64,000 bases of DNA from Burkholderia cenocepacia. Its GTDB lineage: Bacteria; Pseudomonadota; Gammaproteobacteria; Burkholderiales; Burkholderiaceae. The stretch lies in NCBI RefSeq assembly GCF_014211915.1, contig NZ_CP060040.1:744001-808000 (forward strand). The letters run 5' to 3'. Below the pieces are notes generated by a model. The model did not search any database, was not told the DNA's origin, and saw nothing but the letters and a program-made list of their open reading frames with translations. Below are positions 1-7,901 of this stretch, piece by piece; the first letter of the stretch is position 1; every line of letters starts with the position of its first letter. The translations under genes were made by a program, and so were the position numbers.

Positions 1-211
1 AGCCCAGGCTACCGGTGCCTTCCGAGCTGCTCACGCCGGGCAAGCGGCTGTTGAGCATGAACACGGCGTTGCTGCTGATCGCCGTCGGGCGGTTCGCGTT
101 CTGGCTCGGATTGGGACAGGTTGTCTTTAAATAATGCGCGTCGATAACCGCAAGGATATGAATGAATTGAGCGGTTTGTTCCAGATCGATGCTATTAAGG
201 TCGACTTTCAT
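1..211 (-). CDS. AidA/PixA-family inclusion-body protein, 5' part only
   Basis: This gene is cut by the window edge; the first 70 codons are present. Reading leftward from ATG 209-211, the protein has HILAVIDAHYL, then NPSQN, then PTAIS and GTGSLG. These line up with IIAVIDTEWV, NPSQN, PTGIA and GTADL of the second AidA-family gene at 566. A GGAGG ribosome-binding site lies 7 bases upstream of the ATG. In the family (AidA, PixA) the product is a small abundant cytoplasmic protein; AidA of Burkholderia is quorum-sensing regulated and linked to nematode killing. Codon use is more AT-rich than in most neighbouring genes. The two genes are divergent and share one 354-bp regulatory region. A plus-strand frame ending at 134 is its shadow. 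Confidence 0.85.
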   Translation of the reverse strand, partial: MKVDLNSIDLEQTAQFIHILAVIDAHYLKTTCPNPSQNANRPTAISSNAVFMLNSRLPGVSSSEGTGSLG

Positions 212-306
212 TTAAGTGCCTCCATGACAGACTAATTGCCCGTTCGGTGCGCGTGGCGCATCGGCGATGCGCTTCGTCAGTATTAGCTATTTATATTCGT
301 TTTAGT

Positions 307-326
307 ACCTGTCAGGTTTGATGGGG
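307..326. promoter_or_regulatory. lux-type (CepR-like) box between the two aidA genes
   Basis: The left half ACCTGTCAGG fits the LuxR-family consensus ACCTGNCARNTNTGNCAGGT and the TNTG core also fits; the right half has three mismatches (TGGGG end). It lies 96 bp upstream of the leftward AidA-like gene. The AT-rich TATAAATA (288-295 on the other strand) and TAATAC (280-285) lie between it and that gene, the arrangement expected when a LuxR-type activator overlaps a -35 region. Known biology: aidA is CepIR-controlled in Burkholderia. Assignment to CepR here is inference. Confidence 0.5.
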
Positions 327-371
327 GATTTATTTTGGTGAGAATTGATTTTTCAGGTCGGGAGGGGGCGT

Positions 372-476
372 GTAATCGACTGTAATTGATTTTTATGGAT
401 TTTCCGGGTCTGAATTACAGGTTGTTGTATGCGAGGTCAAGTGCTCGTCACCGCGTAATCGGTTGTAATTGATTTT
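372..476. repeat. Direct repeats in the aidA intergenic region
   Basis: A 22-bp element, GTAATCG-x-x-TGTAATTGATTTT, occurs at 372-393 and 455-476 with 20 of 22 bases identical and an 83-bp period. A second shared element, ATTTTGGTGAG, occurs at 332-342 and 472-482. The repeats lie 89-234 bp upstream of the rightward aidA start and are AT-rich against the GC-rich background. They look like a protein-binding array for a regulator other than the lux-box protein; no binding protein can be named. Confidence 0.55.
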
Positions 477-565
477 GGTGAGCGAATGAATTGATATTGT
501 CCTTGACGCGCTAATGACGTGTCGTCGGACTCAAATTCATAACGCTTAGTGAATGGAGATTAACC

Positions 566-1122
566 ATGGCTTCCGAAATCACGCTTGCATCAAGCGCGCA
601 GGACATCAACATCATCGCGGTGATCGATACGGAATGGGTCAAGAAGACGTATCCGAACCCGAGCCAGAATCAGGCCGCGCCGACCGGCATCGCCCACAAT
701 GGCCAGTTCCTGATCTGCACCGGTGCGCGTGGCGTCAAGGGGCAGGGCACGGCCGACCTGGAAATCACCGCATACCCGGGTGACCGCGTCCAGTTCACCG
801 GCGTGTCGATCTACGACAACTCCGACGATGCCGTGATCATCTACAACATCCCCGCTATCAAGGCGACGAGGTATTCAACCCGTTCGTCTGCAACACGGTC
901 GTCCGCAATGGCGCGGTGGAACCCAACCCGGATTCGGGGACCCGCAACGGCCTCCCGCCGCTGAAGAAGCAACTCACGTTCGCGACCTTCGACTCGTCGG
1001 TCCGGCGAAGCGGGACGGAATATTTCGGCGTTTGCTTCGCGCTTTACAAGCTCGTCGGCGGGCAGAACCAGGAACTGTTCGGCTACTACTGGTGGGACCC
1101 GAAGATCATCGTTCCGGCCTGA
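566..1122 (+). pseudogene. aidA: aidA, frameshifted
   Basis: The first part (566 to about 850) reads as AidA from ATG 566, preceded by GGAG. At 850-853 the frame breaks. The remaining conserved part continues in another frame as RYQGDEVFNPFVCNTVV and ends with YYWWDPKIIVPA at a TGA at 1120-1122. Adding one C to the CCCC run at 850-853 joins the two parts into one protein of about 185 residues, the usual AidA length. Unrepaired, the frame stops at 962-964 after 132 residues with an unrelated tail. The C-terminal part is free of stops and well conserved, so the change is recent, a phase-variable homopolymer, or a sequencing error. The divergent paralogue at 1-211 may cover its function. Confidence 0.8.
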
Positions 1123-1248
1123 CCCGCTGCTGTCGGCTTCAGCGCCCGAGCACGCGGAAACGCGTGTGCAAGCAGAGGTGCAGGGCGGGCGCTGTTTCAG
1201 CGTAAGCGCGCCATCCTCCGCACCTCGTGCGGGAAGTCGGCGGCGCAG

Positions 1249-1282
1249 GGTGGTGCCCACGATCATGTCCGTGGGCACCACC
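1249..1282. terminator. 13-bp perfect stem-loop after aidA
   Basis: GGTGGTGCCCACG (1249-1261) and its exact complement (1270-1282) flank an 8-base loop. It lies 127 bp after the aidA stop and 93 bp before the araC-type gene. No U-tract follows, only GTTCT, so it may be a weak terminator or an mRNA-end stabiliser. Confidence 0.45.
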
Positions 1283-1375
1283 GTTCTGCGTAGCGGCGAA
1301 GCAGCGCGATCCGGTTGCGCGGCGCTACACAGTCTTGTACGGTGAGCGTTCCTCGTTCGAACCGGAGCCCGCCGC

Positions 1376-2221
1376 GTGAGCCGTACCGCCAACCGATCCG
1401 CCGTACCGTCGCCGTTCTGGCGCGATACCGCGCTGCCGTTCATCGAGGCGCGCACCGTCGACGACGGGCGCGCGATCTGCTACGCGAAGCACACGCACGA
1501 CACGTTTTCGGTGGGCGCGATCGTCGGCGGCACGAGCACGTACGTGAACGGCGCGACGAACGCGCACGTCGGGCGCGGCGTGCTGGTGATCATCGACCCG
1601 GAGCAGGTGCACGCATGCAATCCGTACGGCCCCGATGCATGGGCGTACCGGATGGTCTATGTCGACGTGCCGTGGCTCGCGCGGCTGCAACATTCGTTGG
1701 GCGGCGATCCGAACCGCGATTTTCACGGGTTTTCGCCGAAGTTGACCGAGCGCGGCGATCTGTTCGCGCGATTTGGCGGCTTCTACCGCACGCTCGTGTC
1801 GCCCGGCATCGATGCGCTCGGCAAGGAGAGTGCGGCGGTCGAATTCTTCACGGCGTTGCACGGCGCGCTCGACCGCGAACTGCCCGACCCGCGGCCGGGC
1901 GACGACAACGCGAAGCTCGCGCGCGCGGCCGACTACATCGCCGCCCATTGCCGCGAGGCCGTCACGCTCGATGCGATCTGCGCGGCGGCCGACCTGTCGC
2001 CGTCGTACCTGATCCGCGCATTCAATGCGCGTTACGGGATGACGCCGCATGCATTCCTGATCGATCGGCGCGTGCAGTACGGCCGCACCGAATTGCGGCG
2101 TGGCAGGCCGATCGCCGAAGTCGCGCTCGACGCCGGCTTTGCGGACCAGGCACACTTCCAGCGCGCGTTCCGGCGGATCGCGGCCGCGACGCCCGGCCAG
2201 TACCGCAGCGCGATGCGCTGA
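1376..2221 (+). CDS. AraC-family transcriptional regulator (cupin sensor domain)
   Basis: The 281-residue protein has an N-terminal AraC-type cupin ligand-binding domain (HTHDTFSVGAI and DPEQVHACNP are typical) and a C-terminal double helix-turn-helix from about residue 180, with LDAICAAADLSPSYLIRAF and IAEVALDAGFADQAHFQRAF. The start is GTG 1376; no in-frame ATG lies in the conserved N-terminus. It converges with the LysE-type exporter 18 bp downstream. This pairing of cupin-AraC regulators with LysE exporters is frequent in Burkholderia and suggests it controls that exporter or an amino-acid response. The ligand cannot be deduced. Confidence 0.88.
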   Translation: MSRTANRSAVPSPFWRDTALPFIEARTVDDGRAICYAKHTHDTFSVGAIVGGTSTYVNGATNAHVGRGVLVIIDPEQVHACNPYGPDAWAYRMVYVDVPWLARLQHSLGGDPNRDFHGFSPKLTERGDLFARFGGFYRTLVSPGIDALGKESAAVEFFTALHGALDRELPDPRPGDDNAKLARAADYIAAHCREAVTLDAICAAADLSPSYLIRAFNARYGMTPHAFLIDRRVQYGRTELRRGRPIAEVALDAGFADQAHFQRAFRRIAAATPGQYRSAMR

Positions 2222-2239
2222 ACGCCATGGGCACGACGG

Positions 2240-2827
2240 CTACACGTCGAGCAGAAACAGCGCGCTGCCCGCGAGCAGCAGCGCCATCAGCCGGTTGAAC
2301 ACGCGCATGCGCCGCGCGTTCGCGAGCCGGTGTCGCAGCGACGCGCCCGCATAGCCCCAGCATGCGATCGACGCGAAGCAGATCACCAGATACAGCGCGG
2401 CGAACTGCCAGACCTGCGCGCGATCGCCATCGGCCGCATACGCGCCCATCGCGGCCACGCACGCAAGCCACGCCTTCGGATTGAGCCACTGCATCGCCGC
2501 GCCGGACGCCGCCGACGGGCCGGCCACGTCGGGATCGGCCGACAGCCGGCCGTCGTCGAGCGCGAGCCGCAGCGCCATATACAGCAGGAACGCGATCCCC
2601 GACCACTGCGTGGCCGTCGTCAGCACGGGCCAGTGCGCGAGCGCCGCGTGCAGGCCCAGGCCGATCAGCAGGAACAGCGCGACGAAGCCGAGCGTCGCGC
2701 CCGCCGCGTAGCGCAGGCTCGCGCCGAGGCCGTGGCGGGCGCCCGCGCTGAGCGCGACGATGTTGACGGGACCGGGGGTGATCGACGAGGCGAGCGCGAA
2801 CGCGGCCATCGAAACCAGCATGCTCAT
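2240..2827 (-). CDS. LysE/RhtB-family amino-acid exporter
   Basis: This 195-residue inner-membrane protein has the family N-terminal signature SITPGPVNIVALSAGARHG and the conserved QWLNPKAW at about 113-120, with five or six hydrophobic segments. Members export lysine, arginine, threonine, homoserine or cysteine; the substrate is not evident. It is transcribed toward, and ends 18 bp from, the convergent AraC-family gene. The ATG at 2827 gives the usual family N-terminus. Confidence 0.88.
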   Translation of the reverse strand: MSMLVSMAAFALASSITPGPVNIVALSAGARHGLGASLRYAAGATLGFVALFLLIGLGLHAALAHWPVLTTATQWSGIAFLLYMALRLALDDGRLSADPDVAGPSAASGAAMQWLNPKAWLACVAAMGAYAADGDRAQVWQFAALYLVICFASIACWGYAGASLRHRLANARRMRVFNRLMALLLAGSALFLLDV

Positions 2828-2925
2828 CAGGTGTCTCCATGCGACATGTCGAAAGTCGCATCGAGACTACGGGCGCGGCGTCGGCCCGTATTGAAGAAAA
2901 CTGCCCTCGGCGGGCGCGGCCGCCG

Positions 2926-4392
2926 TCAGTGCAACGCGCGCGGCACGTGCGTCGGGCGAGCGCCGTGCGAATCGGCCGATTCGGCCGGCCCGGCGGCGTC
3001 GGCCGGACGCAGCGGCCCGCCCGGGGACGGCTGCGTCGACACCGAGAAGCCGAACGTATTGACGCCGCCCGAGCACGCGACGAACACGCCGCCGCCGTGC
3101 ATCTCGGCCACGGCCTTGACGATCGACAGTCCGAGCCCGTGGTTTTCCTTGCTGTTCGCGCGCGCTTCCTCGAGCCGGTAGAAGCGCTCGAACACGTGCG
3201 AGCGCTGCACCGGGTCGATCGGCTCGCCGGGGTTCGACACGGCCATCTCGACGAGCGTGTCGCGGCGCGTGATCGTCACGTTCAGCGTCGCGCCGGGCGC
3301 CGAATGCTGGATCGCGTTGATCAGCAGGTTCGTCATCGCGCGGCGGAACAGCGACGGATCGACGGCCGCGCGCGCGTCGCCGTGCAGTTCGGCACGCAAC
3401 TGCGCCTCGTCGAGCGGAATTTCGAGGAAGTCGAGCATGCGCCGCACCTCGTCGGCGAGCGACACGTCCTTCAGGTCGCTCGCGCGCTCGCCGCGGTCGC
3501 TGCGCGACAGGAACAGCATGTCGTTGATGATCACGCGTAGCCGCTCGAATTCCTCGAGGTTGGACTGCAGCGTCTGGCGCATCCGGTCGACCGAGCGGTC
3601 GCGGCTCGTCAGCGCGACCTGGGTCTGGCCGATCAGGATGCTGATCGGCGTGCGCAGCTCGTGCGCGACGTCCGCGTTGAACGCTTCGAGCCGCGCGTAG
3701 GTTTGCTGGATGCGTTCGAGCGCGCCGTTGAACGACGTGGCGAGATCGCGCAGCTCGGTCGGCAGCGCGTCGGTGTGCAGCCGCTGGCGGCGGTTCGTCG
3801 CGCTCACGCTCGCCGCGTCCTGCGACAGCCGGTCGAGCGGCGCGAGCCCGAAGCGCGCGACCGCGCGGCTCAACAGCAGCGTGATGACGGTGGCCGTCGC
3901 GATCAACGCGGCCAGCGTCCATGCGAAACGACGCAGCATCCGCTGCGTGCGCTCGCACGACGACGCGACGATCAGCTTCACGTCCGGGCGCTCGCCGCTG
4001 CCCGCGATCGCGACGGTCTTCGTCATCACGTCGTAGCTGCTGTTGTTGAGCGCGTACTGCTGGAACGCGCCGAACGGTTGGCCGACGGGCACGCCGTCGA
4101 CCGAATGGCCGAAGCGGAAATCGGCGTCGGGGCTGTCGATCTGATAGCGCGTCGACCCGTCCGGCGGTTCGAGGTCGGCGAGCTTTTCCTGCATCAGGCG
4201 GCCGCGTGCGGCCGTGGTCGCGTGCGACACGATCATCGCGGCGACCTTGGCGCGGGTGTCGATCGTCGCGCGCAGCTCGGCGAGCAACTGGCGCTCCATC
4301 ATCACGAATAGCCCGCAGCCGACCAGCGTGAACACGAGCAGCGACACGATGCCGAACATCGCCGAGAGCCGCAGGATGATCGAGCGTTTCAT
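2926..4392 (-). CDS. Heavy-metal-type sensor histidine kinase (CusS/IrlS-like)
   Basis: The 488-residue kinase has a transmembrane segment at about 10-32, a periplasmic sensor of about 125 residues, a second membrane segment at about 158-176, and HAMP at about 176-230. The phospho-acceptor is His244 in DVAHELRTPI. The ATP domain has the N box around Asn355/Asn359 and the G2 motif NHGLGLSIVK (417-426). The ATG overlaps the response regulator stop by four bases, so the two are translationally coupled. The family senses copper, silver, zinc or cadmium; here the pair is last in an RND efflux operon and most simply controls that pump. The C-terminal 30 residues are a Pro/Ala-rich tail outside the kinase fold. 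Confidence 0.9.
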   Translation of the reverse strand: MKRSIILRLSAMFGIVSLLVFTLVGCGLFVMMERQLLAELRATIDTRAKVAAMIVSHATTAARGRLMQEKLADLEPPDGSTRYQIDSPDADFRFGHSVDGVPVGQPFGAFQQYALNNSSYDVMTKTVAIAGSGERPDVKLIVASSCERTQRMLRRFAWTLAALIATATVITLLLSRAVARFGLAPLDRLSQDAASVSATNRRQRLHTDALPTELRDLATSFNGALERIQQTYARLEAFNADVAHELRTPISILIGQTQVALTSRDRSVDRMRQTLQSNLEEFERLRVIINDMLFLSRSDRGERASDLKDVSLADEVRRMLDFLEIPLDEAQLRAELHGDARAAVDPSLFRRAMTNLLINAIQHSAPGATLNVTITRRDTLVEMAVSNPGEPIDPVQRSHVFERFYRLEEARANSKENHGLGLSIVKAVAEMHGGGVFVACSGGVNTFGFSVSTQPSPGGPLRPADAAGPAESADSHGARPTHVPRALH

Positions 4393-5084
4393 GCGTGTTT
4401 CTCCACGTCGCCGTCCTCGCGCGCCTCGAGCACGTAGCCCATCCCGCGGATCGTATGCAGCAGCTTGTCCGCGAACGGGCCGTCGAGTTTCGCGCGCAGG
4501 CGCTTGATCGCCGTCTCGACGACGTTCGCGTTGCTGTCGAAGTTCACGTCCCACACGAGTTCGGCGATGGTCGTCTTCGACAGCACCTCGCCGCTGCGCC
4601 GCGCGAGCACGCCGAGCAGCTGGAATTCCTGCGCGGTCAGGTCGAGCCGCGCGCCGTCGCGGCTCGCGCGGCGGCCGATCAGGTCGACGCGCAGGTCGCC
4701 GATCGAGATCAGCGTCGATTCCTGCACGCGGGCGCGGCGCGTCAGCGCACGCAGCCGTTCGATCAGTTCGAGGAACGAGAACGGCTTGGTCAGGTAGTCG
4801 TCGGCGCCGCCGCGCAAGCCCCGCACGCGGTCGTCGACGCGATCGCGCGCGGTCAGCATGATGACGGGCGTCTGCTTCTGCGCGCGCAATGCACGCAGCA
4901 CGCCGAAGCCGTCGAGCTTCGGCAGCATCACGTCGAGCACGACCACGTCGTAGTCGAATTCGACGGCTTTCCACGCGCCGTCCTCGCCATCGAGCGCGGT
5001 GTCGACGACCCAGCCTTCCTCGGTCAGGCCGCTCTTCAGGTATTCGACGACTTTCGGTTCGTCCTCGACGATCAGTACTTTCAT
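4389..5084 (-). CDS. OmpR/PhoB-family response regulator (CusR/IrlR-like)
   Basis: The 231-residue protein has a receiver domain with phospho-acceptor Asp51, Thr78 and Lys100. The winged-helix domain (about 125-222) includes LTAQEFQLLGVLARR and TIRGMGYVLEA. It belongs to the heavy-metal subgroup with CusR, CopR and IrlR. It is co-transcribed with its kinase (4-bp overlap) and follows the outer-membrane channel gene by 33 bp. It probably activates the efflux operon of which it is part; direct repeats TGTC-N18-TGTC upstream of the RND gene (about 11147-11174) could be its site, but this is weak. Confidence 0.92.
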   Translation of the reverse strand: MKVLIVEDEPKVVEYLKSGLTEEGWVVDTALDGEDGAWKAVEFDYDVVVLDVMLPKLDGFGVLRALRAQKQTPVIMLTARDRVDDRVRGLRGGADDYLTKPFSFLELIERLRALTRRARVQESTLISIGDLRVDLIGRRASRDGARLDLTAQEFQLLGVLARRSGEVLSKTTIAELVWDVNFDSNANVVETAIKRLRAKLDGPFADKLLHTIRGMGYVLEAREDGDVEKHA

Positions 5085-5117
5085 GTTCGTTGTCCGCGTA
5101 ACCGGGTTAAGGGCGGG

Positions 5118-6638
5118 TCAAGGGCCGACGCCCGCGCCGCGCTGCGGGGCCGCCGACGCGACGTCGGACGGCGCCGGGCCGTTCGCCGCATCGCCGTCCC
5201 AGCCGCCGCCGAGCGCCTTCGCGAGAAACACGACGAGCGCCGCGCGCTGGCCCTGGATCTGCACGGCCTGGCGTTCGCTCGTCAGCAACTGCTGCTGGGC
5301 CGTCAGCACGTCGATGAACGGCGTCAGGCCGCCCGCGTAGCGGTCCTGCGCGAGCGAGACGAGCTTGCGTGCGTCGTCGACGGCCGCGGAAGCCTGCTGC
5401 GCGGCCTGCGCGAGCACCGACAGGCCGGTCACCGCATTTTGCACCTCCTGGAACGCGGTGAGCACGGTCTGCCGGTAGTTGGCCTGCGCGGCGACGTAGC
5501 CGGCCTGCGCGAAATCGACGCCGGCCTTCAGCTTGCCGCCCTCGAACAGCGGCTGGCTGAGCGACCCGCCGACCGACCACAGCAGCGCCGGCACGGTGAA
5601 CAGGCCGGCGAAGCGGGTCGCGTCCCAGCCGATGTCCGGCGACAGCGTGATACGCGGGAAATACGCGGCGCGCGCGACGCCGATCTGCGCGTTCGCGGCG
5701 GCCATCGCGCGCTCGGCCGACGCGACGTCGGGGCGCCGCTGCAGCAGGTCGCTCGGCATTCCGGTCGGCAGCGCGGGCGCGTTGATCGGCACCACGCGCG
5801 GCGGCAGCGAGAAGGCGGGAGCCGGCGTGCCGACCAGCGTCGCGATCGCGGTTTCGACCTGCGCGCGTTGCTGCATCAGCAATTGCGCCTGCGTGCGCGT
5901 CGCGTCGAGCTGCGCGCGCTGCTGCAACAGGTCGAGGCCCGACACCGCGCCGAGGTCGTGGCGCGCGCTGACGTAATCGAGCGCCTTCTGTTGCAGGTCG
6001 ATCGAGCGCTTGACGACGTCGATCTCGGTGTCGAGCTCGCGCAGCGTGAAATAGCTCGACGCGAGGTCGGCGCTCAGCACGAGGCGCGCGTTCGCGAAAT
6101 CGTCACGCGACTGCTCGGTGCTGGCCTGGGCGGCTTCGACGTTGCGCCGCACGCGGCCGAACAGGTCGAGTTCGTAGCTGACCGCCGCGCCGACCTGGAT
6201 CTCGTTCTGCACGGTCGACATGCTCTGCGTCGCGTAGTTGGTCTGCGGCCGGTCGGCGGAGATCTTGAAGCGCTGGCCGCTCGCGTTCAGCCCGACGGCC
6301 GGATACTGTGCGGACGCCACCGACGCGAGCGTCGCCTTCGCCTGGTCATAGCGCGCGGCCATCGCCTTCAGGTTCTGGTTGTTGCGCAGCGCGTCGGCTT
6401 CCAGCGCGTCGAGCTGGGCGTCGCCGAACGCGGTCCACCAGGCGGGATCGAGCGGCGCGCGGGCCGGCGCGGCCGGCTGCCAGTATGCGTCGGCCGGGTC
6501 GAGCCGCCACGCGGCCGGCGTATCGACGGGCGGGCGCCGGTAATCCGGGCCGACCGTGCAGCCGGCGAGCACCGCAGCCGCGACGATCGCGACGGCGCCG
6601 ATCGCGGCCGGGTGCACGCGGGGGCGCATCGCGATCAC
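5118..6638 (-). CDS. NodT/OprM-family outer-membrane efflux lipoprotein
   Basis: The channel component has an N-terminal signal with lipobox LAGC and two OEP repeats; PDYRRP after the lipid cysteine and the ending FIDVLTAQQQLLTSERQ are typical. The 506-residue reading starts at GTG 6638, overlapping the adaptor gene stop as GTGA; an in-frame ATG at 6629 shortens it by three residues and leaves the signal intact. Length and order fit a TolC/OprM-like trimer forming the outer-membrane exit duct of the RND pump. It is gene three of five in the operon. Confidence 0.92.
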   Translation of the reverse strand: MIAMRPRVHPAAIGAVAIVAAAVLAGCTVGPDYRRPPVDTPAAWRLDPADAYWQPAAPARAPLDPAWWTAFGDAQLDALEADALRNNQNLKAMAARYDQAKATLASVASAQYPAVGLNASGQRFKISADRPQTNYATQSMSTVQNEIQVGAAVSYELDLFGRVRRNVEAAQASTEQSRDDFANARLVLSADLASSYFTLRELDTEIDVVKRSIDLQQKALDYVSARHDLGAVSGLDLLQQRAQLDATRTQAQLLMQQRAQVETAIATLVGTPAPAFSLPPRVVPINAPALPTGMPSDLLQRRPDVASAERAMAAANAQIGVARAAYFPRITLSPDIGWDATRFAGLFTVPALLWSVGGSLSQPLFEGGKLKAGVDFAQAGYVAAQANYRQTVLTAFQEVQNAVTGLSVLAQAAQQASAAVDDARKLVSLAQDRYAGGLTPFIDVLTAQQQLLTSERQAVQIQGQRAALVVFLAKALGGGWDGDAANGPAPSDVASAAPQRGAGVGP

Positions 6639-7864
6639 GACTTCGCCCCCGCGACGGCCGAGGCGGGCTGCGCAGCCGGCGCCTGCACGACGACCCCGTC
6701 GCCGGTCGCGAGCGCGTCGCTCGGGTTCGCGACGAGGCGGTCGTTCGGCGTGATCGGCCCGTCGACTTCGAGTGTCTGGCCGATCGTGCGCACGACCGTC
6801 ACCTGTTTCAGCCGGACCTGGCCGTTCGCATCGACGGCGGCGACCGTCGGGCCTTCGGCGCGGAACAGCAGCGTATTGGCCGGCACCTGCAGGCGGCCGA
6901 CCGGCGTCATCGGCAGCGTCGCCTGCACGTACGCGCCGGGCAGCAGCCGCCCGTCCGGGTTCGGCAGCGTGATCTCGATCTGCAGCGAACGCGTCGCGAC
7001 GTCGATCGCCTGCGACGTGCGCGTGATCGTCCCGTCGAAGGTCCGACCCGGCAGCTCGGCCTGCGCGACGCTCACGTGCTGGCCGACCTTCACCTGCTGC
7101 GCATACGCCTGCGGCACCTGCACGTACAGGCGCAGGCGGTCGGCCTGCACGACCGTGAACAGCGAGCGGCCCGCGTTGCCGGAATTGACGAGATCGCCGA
7201 CGTCGACGTTGCGCTGCGTGACGATCCCGTCGATCGGCGCGACGATCCGCTGGAAGCCCTTCAGCTCGGTGAGGCGGCGCATGTTCGCATCGGCCGCCGC
7301 GAGGTTCGCGCTGCCCTGGCTGAACGCGCCTTGCCGGTCGTCGAGCTCCTGCTGCGACACGGCATCGCGCTGGCGCAACTGCTGCGCGCGGTCGAACGAC
7401 GTCTTCGCGAGCGCGAGCGCGGCTTGCGCCTGCTGGCGCTGCGCGGTGGCCTGCGCCAGTTCCTGGTTCAGTTCCGGCGTATCGAGTTCGGCGAGCGTTT
7501 GCCCCTGTTTCACGTGCGCGCCGATATCGGCCTGCCAGCGCAGCACGTAGCCGCTGGCGCGCGCATAGATCGGCGCCTCGACGAAGCCGCGCAGCGTGCC
7601 GGGCAGCGTCAGCTTGCCGCCGGTGGCCGCGTCGACCGGATGCACGACGCTCACGTACTGGCGCGTGTTTTGCTCGGCGACCGCGTCGAGGCGATGCTGG
7701 TTCAGCACGTTGACGACGATGGTGCGCGCGGCGCCCGCCGCGAGCAGCACGCCGATCACGATCAGGACGATCCGTCCGCGCCGCGACACCGACGCGCGCG
7801 CCGGCAGGTGCATGCCGTGTTCGTCCACCTGGATGCCGACGGCGCTGTGATGTTTCTCTTCCAT
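6635..7864 (-). CDS. RND efflux periplasmic adaptor (HlyD/MFP family)
   Basis: The 409-residue adaptor has one N-terminal membrane anchor (about 32-50), a barrel-sandwich hybrid with PIYARASGYVLRW and IVAPIDGIVTQRNVDVGDLV, a long coiled-coil hairpin rich in Gln and Ala (about 120-190), and a beta-barrel/membrane-proximal domain. ATG 7864 was chosen because an upstream in-frame start at 7945 would overlap the RND gene and add residues unlike the family. It links the inner-membrane pump to the outer-membrane channel encoded just downstream. Confidence 0.92.
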   Translation of the reverse strand: MEEKHHSAVGIQVDEHGMHLPARASVSRRGRIVLIVIGVLLAAGAARTIVVNVLNQHRLDAVAEQNTRQYVSVVHPVDAATGGKLTLPGTLRGFVEAPIYARASGYVLRWQADIGAHVKQGQTLAELDTPELNQELAQATAQRQQAQAALALAKTSFDRAQQLRQRDAVSQQELDDRQGAFSQGSANLAAADANMRRLTELKGFQRIVAPIDGIVTQRNVDVGDLVNSGNAGRSLFTVVQADRLRLYVQVPQAYAQQVKVGQHVSVAQAELPGRTFDGTITRTSQAIDVATRSLQIEITLPNPDGRLLPGAYVQATLPMTPVGRLQVPANTLLFRAEGPTVAAVDANGQVRLKQVTVVRTIGQTLEVDGPITPNDRLVANPSDALATGDGVVVQAPAAQPASAVAGAKS

Positions 7865-7901
7865 GAATTCAACCAGTTCAACCGGGTAGTGGGGGCGAAA
7901 G

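Noticed and set aside
3..134. Plus-strand frame resembling a membrane-protein C-terminus
   Set aside because: The minus strand of the same bases encodes an AidA/PixA-like N-terminus with a perfect ribosome-binding site and clear similarity to the gene at 566.
4395..7550. Plus-strand open frame of more than 1000 codons
   Set aside because: Arg/His/Val-rich translation antisense to the response regulator, OMF and adaptor genes; a GC-bias shadow with no family features.
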